A stretch of DNA of 52,389 nucleotides from an uncultured Bacteroidales bacterium (GTDB lineage: Bacteria > Bacteroidota > Bacteroidia > Bacteroidales > Bacteroidaceae): positions 1 to 52,389 of the forward strand of contig CACZAN010000022.1 of assembly GCA_902779165.1 (NCBI GenBank). Reading direction: 5' to 3'. The notes beneath the pieces are model-generated. The model ran no database searches, had not been told where the DNA came from, and saw only the letters and a list, made by a program, of their open reading frames with translations. Below, one piece after another: positions 15,737-24,999 of this stretch. The position numbers and the translations under genes are program-made. Numbering within the stretch: the stretch's first letter is position 1; each line of letters starts with the position of its first letter.

Positions 15737-16099
15737 CTATAGCAGGATTTCCGTATAGAAGCAGTAGTTGCCACTGATGATTTGTAGCTCATAATTGCCA
15801 CTCAGCGATGATGGTAGGTCAAGGCTGGAACTGGAGATTGGGATGATGGTGGAGTAAACGACCACACCATCACCATCGACCACACGCAGTTCGCAACCAT
15901 CGCACGGAGTATTAAAATACAAGGTGTAATCCTCGATGCCAATGACTGGGGGCAGAACGGGTGTACGATGCCCACCATCATTGTTTATTGGATCCTCGAT
16001 TCTGACCTGTAAGTTGAGGATGATAGGCTCAGCCTGCAGTTGTTGCAGTGGCAACATCGTTGCCAGTGCTAAAGTGAGAAGGAAATGTTTCTTTGTCAT
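15737..16099 (-). CDS. Small periplasmic DUF3244-like protein
   Basis: A 120-aa product with a signal peptide (MTKKHFLLTLALATMLPLQQLQAEP). The mature part is an all-beta, Ig-like domain with the features of DUF3244 (PPVIGIEDYTLYFNTPCDGCELRVVDGDGVVVYSTII, SGNYELQIISGNYCFYTEIL). Such proteins are frequent near peptide and regulator genes of Bacteroidota, role unknown. It is the first gene after the TPR regulator, 39 bp before the oxidase gene. A -7 box TAATTTTG (16136-16129, minus strand) lies about 30 nt above the start, so it probably opens the peptide operon. Confidence 0.75.
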   Translation of the reverse strand: MTKKHFLLTLALATMLPLQQLQAEPIILNLQVRIEDPINNDGGHRTPVLPPVIGIEDYTLYFNTPCDGCELRVVDGDGVVVYSTIIPISSSSLDLPSSLSGNYELQIISGNYCFYTEILL

Positions 16100-16128
16100 A
16101 ATATTGTGGTTTAGTGGTTAAGACGCCG

Positions 16129-16136
16129 CAAAATTA
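16129..16136 (-). promoter_or_regulatory. Putative -7 box of the peptide operon
   Basis: TAATTTTG fits TAnnTTTG, but no clean -33 TTTG stands 19-21 bp upstream. The gap 16137-16331 upstream also has the repeated phrase TTCACCTGAATTCACCT and a GGTGAA/TTCACC hairpin (16260-16275), possible sites for a regulator. Confidence 0.45.
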
Positions 16137-16331
16137 CAACAAAGATTATAAAGGAGAAAGAGTTCTCGTCAGAAAGAATTCACCTGAATTCACCTAACGG
16201 CTGTTAAAGAATGTAAATAGTGGGGGTAAAATATTGGGTATCAATAATCAAGTACATCGGGTGAAAAACTTCACCAAAATTCATTTAGAGGATGATAGGG
16301 GGGGCGCTTCTATCAACAAATGGTAAAAAGG

Positions 16332-18248
16332 TTATGATAGGATGCCGTACCTCCGTTCTAAATTCCTGAAGAGGGTGCGGGCCGACTTGTCTTTGAAAAG
16401 GGACTGGTTGATGTCGGACTTGTAGTTGGATACTGCGGTGTCGCCGACATTCAGGAAATGGGCGATGTCGCTTTCACGCAGTTTGATAATAACCAGGATG
16501 CATGTGTAGATACCCTTCTCGTTGATAGTCGGCACTTGATGTAGGTCGGAGAGCAGGGCCGGGTAGGACTTCCCGAATTCCAGCATGAGCGAATCCCATT
16601 CAGCTTTCAGCAGTTCATATCTTGATTTCCCTGCGAGGTATTGGATTCTGCGGACAATGTTTGTTTCTTGGAAGGCTCTTGCTGCTGCCAGACTATCTGT
16701 GACACCTGTCTTCTGCTGCAGGTCTTCTATCTTGGATTTCATGCGTTCGATCTCCTCTTGATGCATCTTGACGCGCTCTTCATACGTTCTTTGAAGTTCC
16801 ATCCGACGGTGTAGTGACTCTTCGTACTTGGCCCTATACAATTCAGAGTCATCTTGCGATGACTTCAATTCGCCTTGAATGAGTTCTATGACTTGCTGAT
16901 GGGCGCTCTCTAACAGGTTGAGGGTATCAATCTCCTTCAGGTATGCTGCTTTGGCCTCTTCGAGTTCCCGACGTGTCCGTTCTAATTCCTGCTGCTTGAG
17001 CAGACGGCGTTTGCGGAAGAACAGAACTATCCATATCGCTATTAAAAGGAGGAGTATGGCCAGGGCAATTAAGAATGTCATCCAGTTTTGCGCCTTTGCA
17101 GCTCTTGCTTTCTGCCTGAAAGCTTCCTTCTGTATTCGGCTGTAGTTATAGCTGGCGTGCATCTGGGTGATGAGTTCGCGGTCCCGCGTTGCCACAGACG
17201 AGTCGTTCGCCTGACAATAAAATAAGGTGTACTTGACGATGGAGTCAACATCCCCTTTTTTCCGAAAGACATCCAGAAGACCGTGGTACATGGCATCCTG
17301 ATGGGTGTATCTCATACCTGGATAGTACATCTTTCGATAAGCTTGTTCTGCCGAATCAAGTTTGCCTATAACCTCATAGTACTTTCCTAAATAACGATAG
17401 AACATTCGTTCTTTATATGGAAGAGTACCCTCTGATGTGAATTGACCTGATGTTGTTGTGTAGAGATCTAAAACGGCTTTTGTCTCTTTCAATCGCACAG
17501 GAGGAAGCAAGTACAGATGTGCCATGGGCAGCGATACAATGGCCCATTCTTTTTTATAGCCATGCTGAAGGTACATCGCCCTGGCCTTCATGAAGATTGC
17601 TTCTGCCGAATCGTTCTTGCCTTGCATCATATAGTCGGCAGTCATCTGCGTCAGGTCGTAGAGTGCATTCAGGGTATCTCCAATTAAGAAGGAATAATGG
17701 GCGGATTTTTGGCGGCTCTCAATGGCATCGGTCAGAGCCAGCTGCTGGTTGAAGAGGTAAGCCATCTGCGAGTAGATGCAGCTGAGGGTCTTGAAGTCAC
17801 AATCCGCGGACAACGTATCGGCACAGTCTATGGCATCCTGATAGCAGGCGATGGCTTGGGGCGTTTCTTTCAAATCCCGATAGACGCACCCTAAGAGGTA
17901 ATGGGCCAACATCCGTTCGTTAGGATTCCCCGTCTTGTCATAATAGGCAACGACAGATGTCATGATGGAATCGGACGTGAAATCAACCCACGTCTTGTTC
18001 ATTACCTCCGCTTTCAGGAGCTGAAAGCGCATTCGTTGTGCTTTGCTGAAGGTGGCTGCCTGAGCTTCGGACTCGTTAATCAGGGACGCTGCGGCGTAGG
18101 CAGAGTCCGAATCCAATAGCTGTTGGATGCGAGCCAACATTGAATCCGTGGCATTGCCATGACGGCATCCCGTCAGGCACACCACTATCATTAGCGCACT
18201 CGCAAGGCAATAGCTCAGTTTCGTATAGTTCTTTCTCTTTGTTGTCAT
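16332..18248 (-). CDS. TPR membrane-anchored regulator with C-terminal helix-turn-helix
   Basis: A 638-aa product. N-terminal lipoprotein-like signal (CLTGC). Then about 350 residues of TPR-like helices (YLLGCVYRDLKETPQAIACYQDAI, YRYLGKYYEVIGKLDSAEQAYRKMY). One membrane helix near residue 390 (MTFLIALAILLLLIAIWIVL) is followed by a long coiled coil and a C-terminal winged/LuxR-like segment (TCILVIIKLRESDIAHFLNVGDTAVSNYKSDINQS). This architecture is common in Bacteroidota as a one-protein sensor that carries DNA-binding function at the cytoplasmic end. Its place directly upstream of the peptide operon on the same strand suggests control of that operon. It starts 30 bp after the symporter stop, in the zone where the island joins the chromosome. 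Confidence 0.75.
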   Translation of the reverse strand: MTTKRKNYTKLSYCLASALMIVVCLTGCRHGNATDSMLARIQQLLDSDSAYAAASLINESEAQAATFSKAQRMRFQLLKAEVMNKTWVDFTSDSIMTSVVAYYDKTGNPNERMLAHYLLGCVYRDLKETPQAIACYQDAIDCADTLSADCDFKTLSCIYSQMAYLFNQQLALTDAIESRQKSAHYSFLIGDTLNALYDLTQMTADYMMQGKNDSAEAIFMKARAMYLQHGYKKEWAIVSLPMAHLYLLPPVRLKETKAVLDLYTTTSGQFTSEGTLPYKERMFYRYLGKYYEVIGKLDSAEQAYRKMYYPGMRYTHQDAMYHGLLDVFRKKGDVDSIVKYTLFYCQANDSSVATRDRELITQMHASYNYSRIQKEAFRQKARAAKAQNWMTFLIALAILLLLIAIWIVLFFRKRRLLKQQELERTRRELEEAKAAYLKEIDTLNLLESAHQQVIELIQGELKSSQDDSELYRAKYEESLHRRMELQRTYEERVKMHQEEIERMKSKIEDLQQKTGVTDSLAAARAFQETNIVRRIQYLAGKSRYELLKAEWDSLMLEFGKSYPALLSDLHQVPTINEKGIYTCILVIIKLRESDIAHFLNVGDTAVSNYKSDINQSLFKDKSARTLFRNLERRYGILS

Positions 18249-18278
18249 TATCGAAATATAAAAATTGACGAGTTTTCG

Positions 18279-19673
18279 TTATTCCCAACACTCCACGTCG
18301 TTCTCGATCTCGGGCAGCTGATGGCGGTGGAATACGGGTTCGCGGATTCCTCGGCGTTTCTGTTCGCGATAATCGTCAAGAAGTCGGAAGGCATAGCGAC
18401 CTAAGGCGATGATGGCTATCAGGTTGCAGCCGGTGAGCAGGGCCATACATAAGTCACCAAGGTTCCATACAATCTCGAGGGTGGCCAGAGCACCAAAGAG
18501 CACGAAGATGCCACCGGAGAGGAGGCGGTAGACGGTGGTGACGTGGCGGTTCCCTGTGAGATGTCGCACGTTGGCTTCTCCGTAGTAGTAATTGCCAATG
18601 ATGCTGGAGAAGGCAAAGAGGAGGGTGGCAACGGCTATGAAAAACTTCCCCCAGCTGCCGATTTCCTGCTGCAGGGCGGCCTGTGTGAGTGCGATGCCGT
18701 TCAGTTCCGGGGTGGTGTAGAGCCCGCTGAAGAGGATGATGAAAGCGGTGCAGGAGCAGACGAGCAGGGTGTCGGTGAAGACGCCAAGTGCCTGGATGAG
18801 GCCTTGCTTGACGGGGTGAGAGACGTCTGCCGTAGCAGCTACGTTGGGCGCGCTGCCTTCGCCAGCCTCGTTGGAGAACAGTCCTCGTTTGATGCCTATC
18901 ATCATGGTGGCGCCGATGCCTCCGCCGGCGACTTGCTGAACACCGAAAGCATCGAGGACGATGACTTTCAGCACGTGGGGAATTTGTTCCGCGTTCATCG
19001 TGATAACGACGACAGCCAGCGCAAAATACCCGATAGCCATCAGCGGAACCAATATGGCACTGACGCGGGCGATGCGATGAATGCCGCCAAAGACGACGAT
19101 GAGGGAGATGACTGCCAGTACAATTCCCGTCCACAGCGGTTCCCAGCCAAAGGCTTCGTGCATGGCGCTGCAGATGGTGTTGCTTTGTATGGAGTTGTAG
19201 GAGAGGCCGAAGGTAACGGTGATGAGTACGGCAAAAAGCGTAGACATCCAGCGGGAGTGGAGACCGTGGAGCATATAGTAGGCCGGACCACCGATGAAGG
19301 ATTCGGAATGCCGCCGCTTGAAGAGCTGGCTGAGCGTGGATTCTACAAAGGCGGTGGCGGCACCTATCAATGCAATCAGCCACATCCAGAACACGGCTCC
19401 CGGCCCACCCACTGCAATGGCTGTAGCGACACCTGCTAAGTTGCCCGTTCCTACCCGTGTGGCAACGGAGACGGCAAAGGCCTGAAAGGAGGATATGTGC
19501 TGTTCACGGCTGGTGCTGATGGCGCTGTCGGTCAACAGTCTCAGCATTTCGCCCATCATCCTGAACTGCACGAAGCGGGTGCGCCAGGTGAACCAGATAC
19601 CACATCCGAGGAGTGCGGCAATCAGGAGATAACCCCATAGCGCATTGTTCAGTTGGGTGATGAAGTCAAGCAT
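18279..19673 (-). CDS. agcS: Sodium:alanine/glycine symporter
   Basis: A 464-aa inner-membrane protein with about ten helices. Family signatures: FQAFAVSVATRVGTGNLAGVATAI near residue 65, which is the substrate and Na+ site of the AgcS/DagA family, and KRGLFSNEAGEGSAP near residue 265. It imports small neutral amino acids with Na+. The start overlaps the end of the upstream efflux gene by 25 bp. Its last 99 bp occur again at 6080-6179 and 3095-3191, so its 3' end appears to be an integration target; the native protein remains intact. Confidence 0.93.
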   Translation of the reverse strand: MLDFITQLNNALWGYLLIAALLGCGIWFTWRTRFVQFRMMGEMLRLLTDSAISTSREQHISSFQAFAVSVATRVGTGNLAGVATAIAVGGPGAVFWMWLIALIGAATAFVESTLSQLFKRRHSESFIGGPAYYMLHGLHSRWMSTLFAVLITVTFGLSYNSIQSNTICSAMHEAFGWEPLWTGIVLAVISLIVVFGGIHRIARVSAILVPLMAIGYFALAVVVITMNAEQIPHVLKVIVLDAFGVQQVAGGGIGATMMIGIKRGLFSNEAGEGSAPNVAATADVSHPVKQGLIQALGVFTDTLLVCSCTAFIILFSGLYTTPELNGIALTQAALQQEIGSWGKFFIAVATLLFAFSSIIGNYYYGEANVRHLTGNRHVTTVYRLLSGGIFVLFGALATLEIVWNLGDLCMALLTGCNLIAIIALGRYAFRLLDDYREQKRRGIREPVFHRHQLPEIENDVECWE

Positions 19674-20563
19674 TGCTGTTCTTTTACGGGTTCCATGTGA
19701 ATCGTTACGTGGGTCTGCAGACCGAATCGCGACTTAAGTTTCTGCTCAATGGCAGATGCGCGTTCGTGGGCTTTGTAGAGAGAGCAGTCGCCGTCCATGC
19801 GGATATGTACCTCGATGGCGATGCGGTCTCCGATACGTCGGGTGCGGAGGTTGTGGGGCTGCTGGACATCGGGGAAAGACTGGATGAGCTGCAAGATTTC
19901 CTCTTCGGTGTCTGCGGGCAGGGAACTGTCGGTGAGTTCTCCTACGCTGGTCTTCAGCAGGTCGATGGAAACCTTGATGAGCATGGCACCTACCACGATG
20001 GAGGCCAGCGGGTCGAGTACTGTCCAGCGGTCGCCGAGGAGGATGGCACCGCCAATACCGATGGCAGCTCCGATGGAGGAGAAGGCGTCGCTGCGGTGGT
20101 GCCAGGCGTTGGCAATCACGGCCTGCGAGTCCAGCGCCCGTCCGCGATGTGCGGTATAGTGATACAGCAACTCCTTGATGGCAATGGAGATGAACGCCGC
20201 CCACAAAGCCAGCATCCCGGGTGCCTGGAGTTGTTCGCCGCCGCACCATGCGGCCAGCTTCGTACTTCCTGCGACGATGATTCCTGTTGCAGCAGCCATC
20301 AGTGCCAGGCCAATAAGGAACGAGGCTATGGTCTCGAACTTTCCGTGCCCGTAGTCGTGGGATTCGTCCTGGGGCTTGGCACTGATGTGTACGAAGATGA
20401 GGACCACGATGTCTGTGAGGAAATCCGATAGCGAATGTGCCGCATCGGCAATCATCGCAGAACTATGTCCCAGCAGTCCTGCTATAAACTTAAACGTCAG
20501 CAGCGCCACATTACCTGCACTGCCGACGAGCGTTACCTTGTATATTTCGCGTTCACGCGTCAT
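19649..20563 (-). CDS. Cation diffusion facilitator family transporter
   Basis: A 304-aa product with six membrane helices and a C-terminal cytoplasmic domain. Metal-site residues typical of the family are visible: ADAAHSLSDFLTD (helix 2), HDYGHGKFE after helix 2, and HHRSDAFSS (helix 5). The C-terminal domain has VEVHIRMDGDCSLYKAHERASAIEQKL, as in metal-sensing CDF tails. It exports divalent cations such as Zn2+, Fe2+ or Mn2+ in exchange for protons; the exact metal is not evident. It lies 9 bp after the GH3 gene. Confidence 0.9.
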   Translation of the reverse strand: MTREREIYKVTLVGSAGNVALLTFKFIAGLLGHSSAMIADAAHSLSDFLTDIVVLIFVHISAKPQDESHDYGHGKFETIASFLIGLALMAAATGIIVAGSTKLAAWCGGEQLQAPGMLALWAAFISIAIKELLYHYTAHRGRALDSQAVIANAWHHRSDAFSSIGAAIGIGGAILLGDRWTVLDPLASIVVGAMLIKVSIDLLKTSVGELTDSSLPADTEEEILQLIQSFPDVQQPHNLRTRRIGDRIAIEVHIRMDGDCSLYKAHERASAIEQKLKSRFGLQTHVTIHMEPVKEQQCLTSSPN

Positions 20564-20572
20564 AACGGGCGT

Positions 20573-23194
20573 TTATTCCAGCGTCACCTCAATGCGCTTC
20601 AGGTCTCCGGGCCGCGAGCTGTTGCCGTAGAGCAGCTCATAGCGTCCGGCGTGGGCGTGTACGGTGTTGGTCTGCGGGTCGAAGAGCTCGAAGGTCTTTG
20701 CCGTGAGTGGAATCTGAACGGTAGCGGTCTGTCCGGCCTTGACGGCTACTCGCTGGAAGCCACGGAGGGAAAGCAACGGGCCTTCGCTGTCGGCAAGGTC
20801 ACGGACGTAGAGCTGCAGGACCTCGCTGCCATCACGGCTGCCGGCGTTGGTGACGGGAACGGATAGTTTCGAGTTTAAAGTTGAAAGATTAAAAGTGGTG
20901 GTGGGGAGCTGGGCCTCGCCAACGGTGAAGGTGGTGTAGCTCAGTCCGTATCCGAAGGCAAACAGCGGGTCGGAGAAGTAACGATAGGTGCGTCCCTTCA
21001 TGGAATAGTCTTCGTAGTCGGGCAGTTGCTCGTCGGAGCGGTAGAAGGTCACGGGGAGCTTGCCGCTGGGGTTGACGGTGCCGAAGAGAACGTCGGCGAC
21101 GGCCGTTCCCCCTTCCTGTCCGGCGTACCATGCTTGAATGATTGCATCGCAGGAAGCGGTCTCTGGAGTGAGGGCGATGGCGGAGCCTGAACAGTTGACA
21201 TAGATGACGGTCTTGCCGGCGGCCTTTAGGGCGCGAAGGAAGTCGCGCTGAACCTTCGGCAGTTCAATGCTGGTGCGGTCGCCGCCCTTGAATCCTTCGA
21301 TGGCGACTGGCATTTCCTCGCCCTCGAGTGCGGGCGAGATGCCACCCACGAAGATTACTTTCTGTATGCCTTTCAGCTGAGCGATGAGGGCATCGTAGTT
21401 GATGGGCTGTTCCTGTGCGATATCGATTTTCATATTCGCGCCCCACGTCTTCACGAACTGGTAGCGGATCTCAATGGCGTAGCTCTGACCCTTCTCGGCC
21501 TGGATGGCGGTGCGGGTGGGGGTGGTGCGCCAGGAGTGTACGCGCTGTTTGCGTTCGCCGTTAACATATACTTCGTAGTGTCCGCAACCTTCGACATTGA
21601 TGACGTATTCTCCTTCCACCTTGGGTGCGAAGGTGGTCTCGTACTTGGCCGAGAAGTCCTCGAGTGCCACGTTGGGGGCAAAGTTGTGCATTCCAGCCGT
21701 GGTGACGGCTACGGGGTTGGTATACAGCTGTGTGGACACGGGCAGCCCTTCCATTTCTGTATTGTTCCAGAAGGTGCCGCGCAATCCGCGCTTTCCATCT
21801 GCGGAACACTCTGTTGCCAGACGGCTGTCCATCACCAGTGTGTTAGTGAGGTCACAGCCGGCAAAATAGGTGAGCCTCGGGTTTTTCTTTAATTTCTCTC
21901 GCTTGATGTTCAACTTCGCGCAGATGCCGTCGAGGATGGTAATCGTATGGTTGGGTGTGCCGTTGTAGTTACCCCACATCATCGGGCTGTTGTCGGCGTT
22001 GGGGCCAACGACGGCAATCTTCTCTTTACCAGCTTGCAGGGGAAGCACGTTGCCTTTGTTCTGCAACAGCACGATCGATTGCCGGGCCATTTCGAGTGCC
22101 TTCGCGGCACTTTCCTTGGTGGACATGGCGGAATAGGGAATGCGGGCCCACTCCACCAGCGACGGGTCGTCCATCTCTCCGAGGTCGAAGCGTCCTTCGA
22201 GCAGGCGCAGTACATGCTTGTCGACCTCCGCCTCGCTGATGAATCCGCGTCGCACGGCTTCTGGAATCGAGCGGTAGGCATAGCCGTAGCCGCATTCTAC
22301 ATCGGTGCCAGCCAGCGTGGCCTTAGCGGAAGCGTGGACGGCATCCGTGGAACTCTTGTGGGAGGTGTAGAAATCACTCACGGCACCGCAGTCGCTGACC
22401 ACGAGGTACTGGAAACCCCAGTCCTCGCGCAGGATTTGCTGGAGCAGACGGGCGCTGCCGCAGCAGGGGTCGTCGTCCAGCCGCTGGTAGGCACACATCA
22501 CCTCGCGCACCTTGGCGTCTTCGACCAGGGTCTTGAAGGCGGGCATGTAGGTTTCCCAGAAATCGCGGGGCGAGATGTCGGTGAGGTTGGCTGTGTGGCG
22601 CGTGTATTCGGGCCCGCTGTGAACGGCGTAGTGCTTGGCGCAGGCCCAAAGCTTGCGGTATTTCGAGGTCTCGGGACCCTGCAGTCCTCTGACGACCTGC
22701 GTTCCCATGACGCTGGTGAGGTAGGGATCTTCGCCGTAGGTCTCCTGACCACGTCCCCAACGCGGGTCGCGGAAGATGTTCACATTGGGTGTCCAGACGC
22801 TGAGGCTGTGGAACTTCTCGTCTTCACCTCCGTTTTGCATACGGTGGTTATATTGTGCGCGAAATTCCGTGCTGGCCACATCGAACACCTTATATAATAA
22901 GTCGGGGTTGAAAGAGGCGGCCATGGCGACTGGCTCAGGGAATACAGTGACATTGCCCATATTGGCGGCGCCGTGAAGTGCCTCGCTCCACCAGAAGAAT
23001 TTCTTGATGCCGAGGCGGGGGATGGCAGGCGACTCGTCGAGCATCAGCTGTGCTTTCTCCTCCAGAGTCAGTCGCTGGCAGAGATCTGCGGCACGCTCGC
23101 GGGCGCTTAGCTCAGGGTTCTGATACGGTAGTGTTTGGGCGGCAGCGCAGAGGCTGACGACGAATGTGGTAGTCAGGAGGAGAAATCTTTTCAT
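20573..23194 (-). CDS. Glycoside hydrolase family 3, with PA14-like insert
   Basis: An 873-aa product with a signal peptide (to CAAAQ, about residue 20). The GH3 TIM barrel has KHYAVHSGPEYTRH and the nucleophile Asp268 in VVSDCGAVSD. The C-terminal alpha/beta-sandwich begins around residue 370 and is interrupted by a PA14-like domain (GLRGTFWNNTEMEGLP... YEVYVNGERK). It ends with a fibronectin-III-like domain (GSEVLQLYVRDLADSEGP). It probably removes terminal beta-glucose or xylose from plant oligosaccharides in the periplasm. One oddity: the segment around 20864-20895 (TTFNLSTLNSKL) is coded by period-8 DNA like the intergenic arrays. Confidence 0.92.
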   Translation of the reverse strand: MKRFLLLTTTFVVSLCAAAQTLPYQNPELSARERAADLCQRLTLEEKAQLMLDESPAIPRLGIKKFFWWSEALHGAANMGNVTVFPEPVAMAASFNPDLLYKVFDVASTEFRAQYNHRMQNGGEDEKFHSLSVWTPNVNIFRDPRWGRGQETYGEDPYLTSVMGTQVVRGLQGPETSKYRKLWACAKHYAVHSGPEYTRHTANLTDISPRDFWETYMPAFKTLVEDAKVREVMCAYQRLDDDPCCGSARLLQQILREDWGFQYLVVSDCGAVSDFYTSHKSSTDAVHASAKATLAGTDVECGYGYAYRSIPEAVRRGFISEAEVDKHVLRLLEGRFDLGEMDDPSLVEWARIPYSAMSTKESAAKALEMARQSIVLLQNKGNVLPLQAGKEKIAVVGPNADNSPMMWGNYNGTPNHTITILDGICAKLNIKREKLKKNPRLTYFAGCDLTNTLVMDSRLATECSADGKRGLRGTFWNNTEMEGLPVSTQLYTNPVAVTTAGMHNFAPNVALEDFSAKYETTFAPKVEGEYVINVEGCGHYEVYVNGERKQRVHSWRTTPTRTAIQAEKGQSYAIEIRYQFVKTWGANMKIDIAQEQPINYDALIAQLKGIQKVIFVGGISPALEGEEMPVAIEGFKGGDRTSIELPKVQRDFLRALKAAGKTVIYVNCSGSAIALTPETASCDAIIQAWYAGQEGGTAVADVLFGTVNPSGKLPVTFYRSDEQLPDYEDYSMKGRTYRYFSDPLFAFGYGLSYTTFTVGEAQLPTTTFNLSTLNSKLSVPVTNAGSRDGSEVLQLYVRDLADSEGPLLSLRGFQRVAVKAGQTATVQIPLTAKTFELFDPQTNTVHAHAGRYELLYGNSSRPGDLKRIEVTLE

Positions 23195-23212
23195 AGGATG
23201 ATTGTAGTTAAG

Positions 23213-24946
23213 TTAAATCACTTCTATTCCCTGCTCTTCGCAGAGTTTGAGGCTCAGCTCTTTGAGCTTGAACTTCTGTATCTTGCCAGAGCCCGTGAGG
23301 GGGAAACCGTCGACAAAGAAGACATACTTCGGGATCTTGTAGCGGGCAATCTTTCCGCGGCAGAACTCCTGCACGTCCTCGGGAGTCATCTTGGCACCTT
23401 CGTAAAGGATGATGAAGGCACCCACCTCCTCGCCGTACTTCTTGGAGGGAACGGCAGCCACCTGCACATCCTTGATACCTTCCATGTGATAGAGGAATTC
23501 CTCGATTTCGCGAGGATAGATATTCTCGCCGCCGCGGATGATCATATCCTTGATGCGGCCAGTGATCTTATAGAAGCCCTGTTCGTCCTTGATGCCCAAG
23601 TCACCGGAGTGCAGGAAGCCGTTCTCGTCGATGACTTCTGCGGTGGCGGTGGGATTCTTGTAGTAGCCCTTCATGACATTGAAGCCGCGGCAGCACATCT
23701 CGCCTTGCACGCCAACGGGACATTCCTCGTTGGTCTCGGGGTCGAGCACTTTTACTTCGACAAAGGGGAAGTCGCGGCCAACGGTGGTGCAGCGCTGTTC
23801 GAAGGTGTCGTTCAGACAGGTCTGTGTCATTCCGGGTGAGCTCTCGGTGAGGCCATAGACGCTGGTGATGGTCATATACATTTTCTCCGACACTTGCTTC
23901 ATCAGTTCCACCGGGCAGAGGCTTCCGGCCATAATGCCTGTGCGCAGACAAGTCAGGTCGAACATCGAGAACATCGGGTGGTTCAGTTCAGCAATGAACA
24001 TCGTAGGCACACCATAGACCGCTGTGCAGCGCTCCTTGTGGATCGATGCCAGCACGAGCAGCGGGTCAAACTTCTCTACCATGACTTCGGTGCAGCCGTG
24101 GGTCAGGCAGTTCATGGTGGCTAATACCACGCCGAAACAGTGGAACAGGGGTACGCAGACGCACAACTTGTCGTCCTGTGTGAAGCCCATGTTCTCGCCG
24201 GTGAAGTATCCGTCGTTGGAGATGTTGAAGTGCGTGAGCATTACTCCTTTCGGGAATCCCGTAGTACCACTGGTATACTGCATGTTGCAGACGTCGTGGC
24301 AGCTGACATTCTTCTTCATCTTGTCGAGTTCCTCGTCCTCAATATTCTGTCCGAGCAGCAGCAGTTCGGCGGTGTTGAACATGCCGCGGTACTTCTCCAT
24401 TCCGATGAATACCACATTCTTCATATAGGGGAAGCGCTCGCTGTGCAGGTGCCCGCGTTCGCAGGTCTTCAGTTCGGGCAGCATCGTGTAGGTCATATCC
24501 ACGTAGTTGCAGTCCCAGGTGCCGTCGGTGATACACAAGGTGTGCATATCCGAGTCTTTGCAAAGGTACTCCAGCTCGTTCTGTTTATAGTTGGTGTTCA
24601 CCGTCACCAGCACGGCACCGATTTTTGCGGTGGCGTAGAGGAAGGTGAGCCAGTCGGGCACGTTGGTGGCCCAGATACCTACGTTCGAACCTTTCTTCAC
24701 TCCGATAGCCAGCAGTCCCTTGGCCAAGTTGTCGACGCGCTCGTTGAACTGCTTCCAGGTGAAGCGCAGGTCGCGGTCGCTGTACACGATATATTCCTTG
24801 TCTGGCGTGGTCTCTGCCCAATGCTCCAGCCACTGACCAAGGGTGCGCTCATACAATTGATATCCTTCAGCACCTGTCTCTGCAGGATATGTTCTGTCAG
24901 GCAACGGCCTGCCTGCCATATCTAATTTAACGTTGGTAGTTGCCAT
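23213..24946 (-). CDS. AMP-forming acyl-CoA synthetase
   Basis: A 577-aa cytoplasmic enzyme that activates a carboxylic acid as acyl-AMP and then acyl-CoA. Motifs: [16 protein letters not shown] (A3, ATP binding), [10 protein letters not shown] (A5), SGDLG (A7), [19 protein letters not shown] (A8) and the C-terminal Lys in [10 protein letters not shown] (A10). The sequence is closest in style to medium/long-chain fatty-acid ligases. It follows the XRE-cupin gene after 53 bp, a pairing often seen in Bacteroidota, and precedes GH3 by 18 bp. An octamer array fills the gap upstream. Confidence 0.9.
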   Translation of the reverse strand: MATTNVKLDMAGRPLPDRTYPAETGAEGYQLYERTLGQWLEHWAETTPDKEYIVYSDRDLRFTWKQFNERVDNLAKGLLAIGVKKGSNVGIWATNVPDWLTFLYATAKIGAVLVTVNTNYKQNELEYLCKDSDMHTLCITDGTWDCNYVDMTYTMLPELKTCERGHLHSERFPYMKNVVFIGMEKYRGMFNTAELLLLGQNIEDEELDKMKKNVSCHDVCNMQYTSGTTGFPKGVMLTHFNISNDGYFTGENMGFTQDDKLCVCVPLFHCFGVVLATMNCLTHGCTEVMVEKFDPLLVLASIHKERCTAVYGVPTMFIAELNHPMFSMFDLTCLRTGIMAGSLCPVELMKQVSEKMYMTITSVYGLTESSPGMTQTCLNDTFEQRCTTVGRDFPFVEVKVLDPETNEECPVGVQGEMCCRGFNVMKGYYKNPTATAEVIDENGFLHSGDLGIKDEQGFYKITGRIKDMIIRGGENIYPREIEEFLYHMEGIKDVQVAAVPSKKYGEEVGAFIILYEGAKMTPEDVQEFCRGKIARYKIPKYVFFVDGFPLTGSGKIQKFKLKELSLKLCEEQGIEVI

Positions 24947-24960
24947 TGGTTTTGTTTTTT

Positions 24961-24992
24961 CGTTATATCGTTATATCGTTATTCCGTTATAA
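24961..24992. repeat. Tandem octamers (CGTTATAT-like, four units)
   Basis: CGTTATAT, CGTTATAT, CGTTATTC, CGTTATAA lie head to tail in the gap between the XRE-cupin stop and the ligase start. The last unit with the next two bases gives the palindrome CGTTATAACG. One of several period-8 gap fillers in the window. Confidence 0.85.
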
Positions 24993-24999
24993 CGAAAAA

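Noticed and set aside
18454-19383. 309-aa minus-strand frame rich in His and Arg
   Set aside because: It is a shifted frame of the agcS gene; its composition (many H, R, P) is typical of such shadows.
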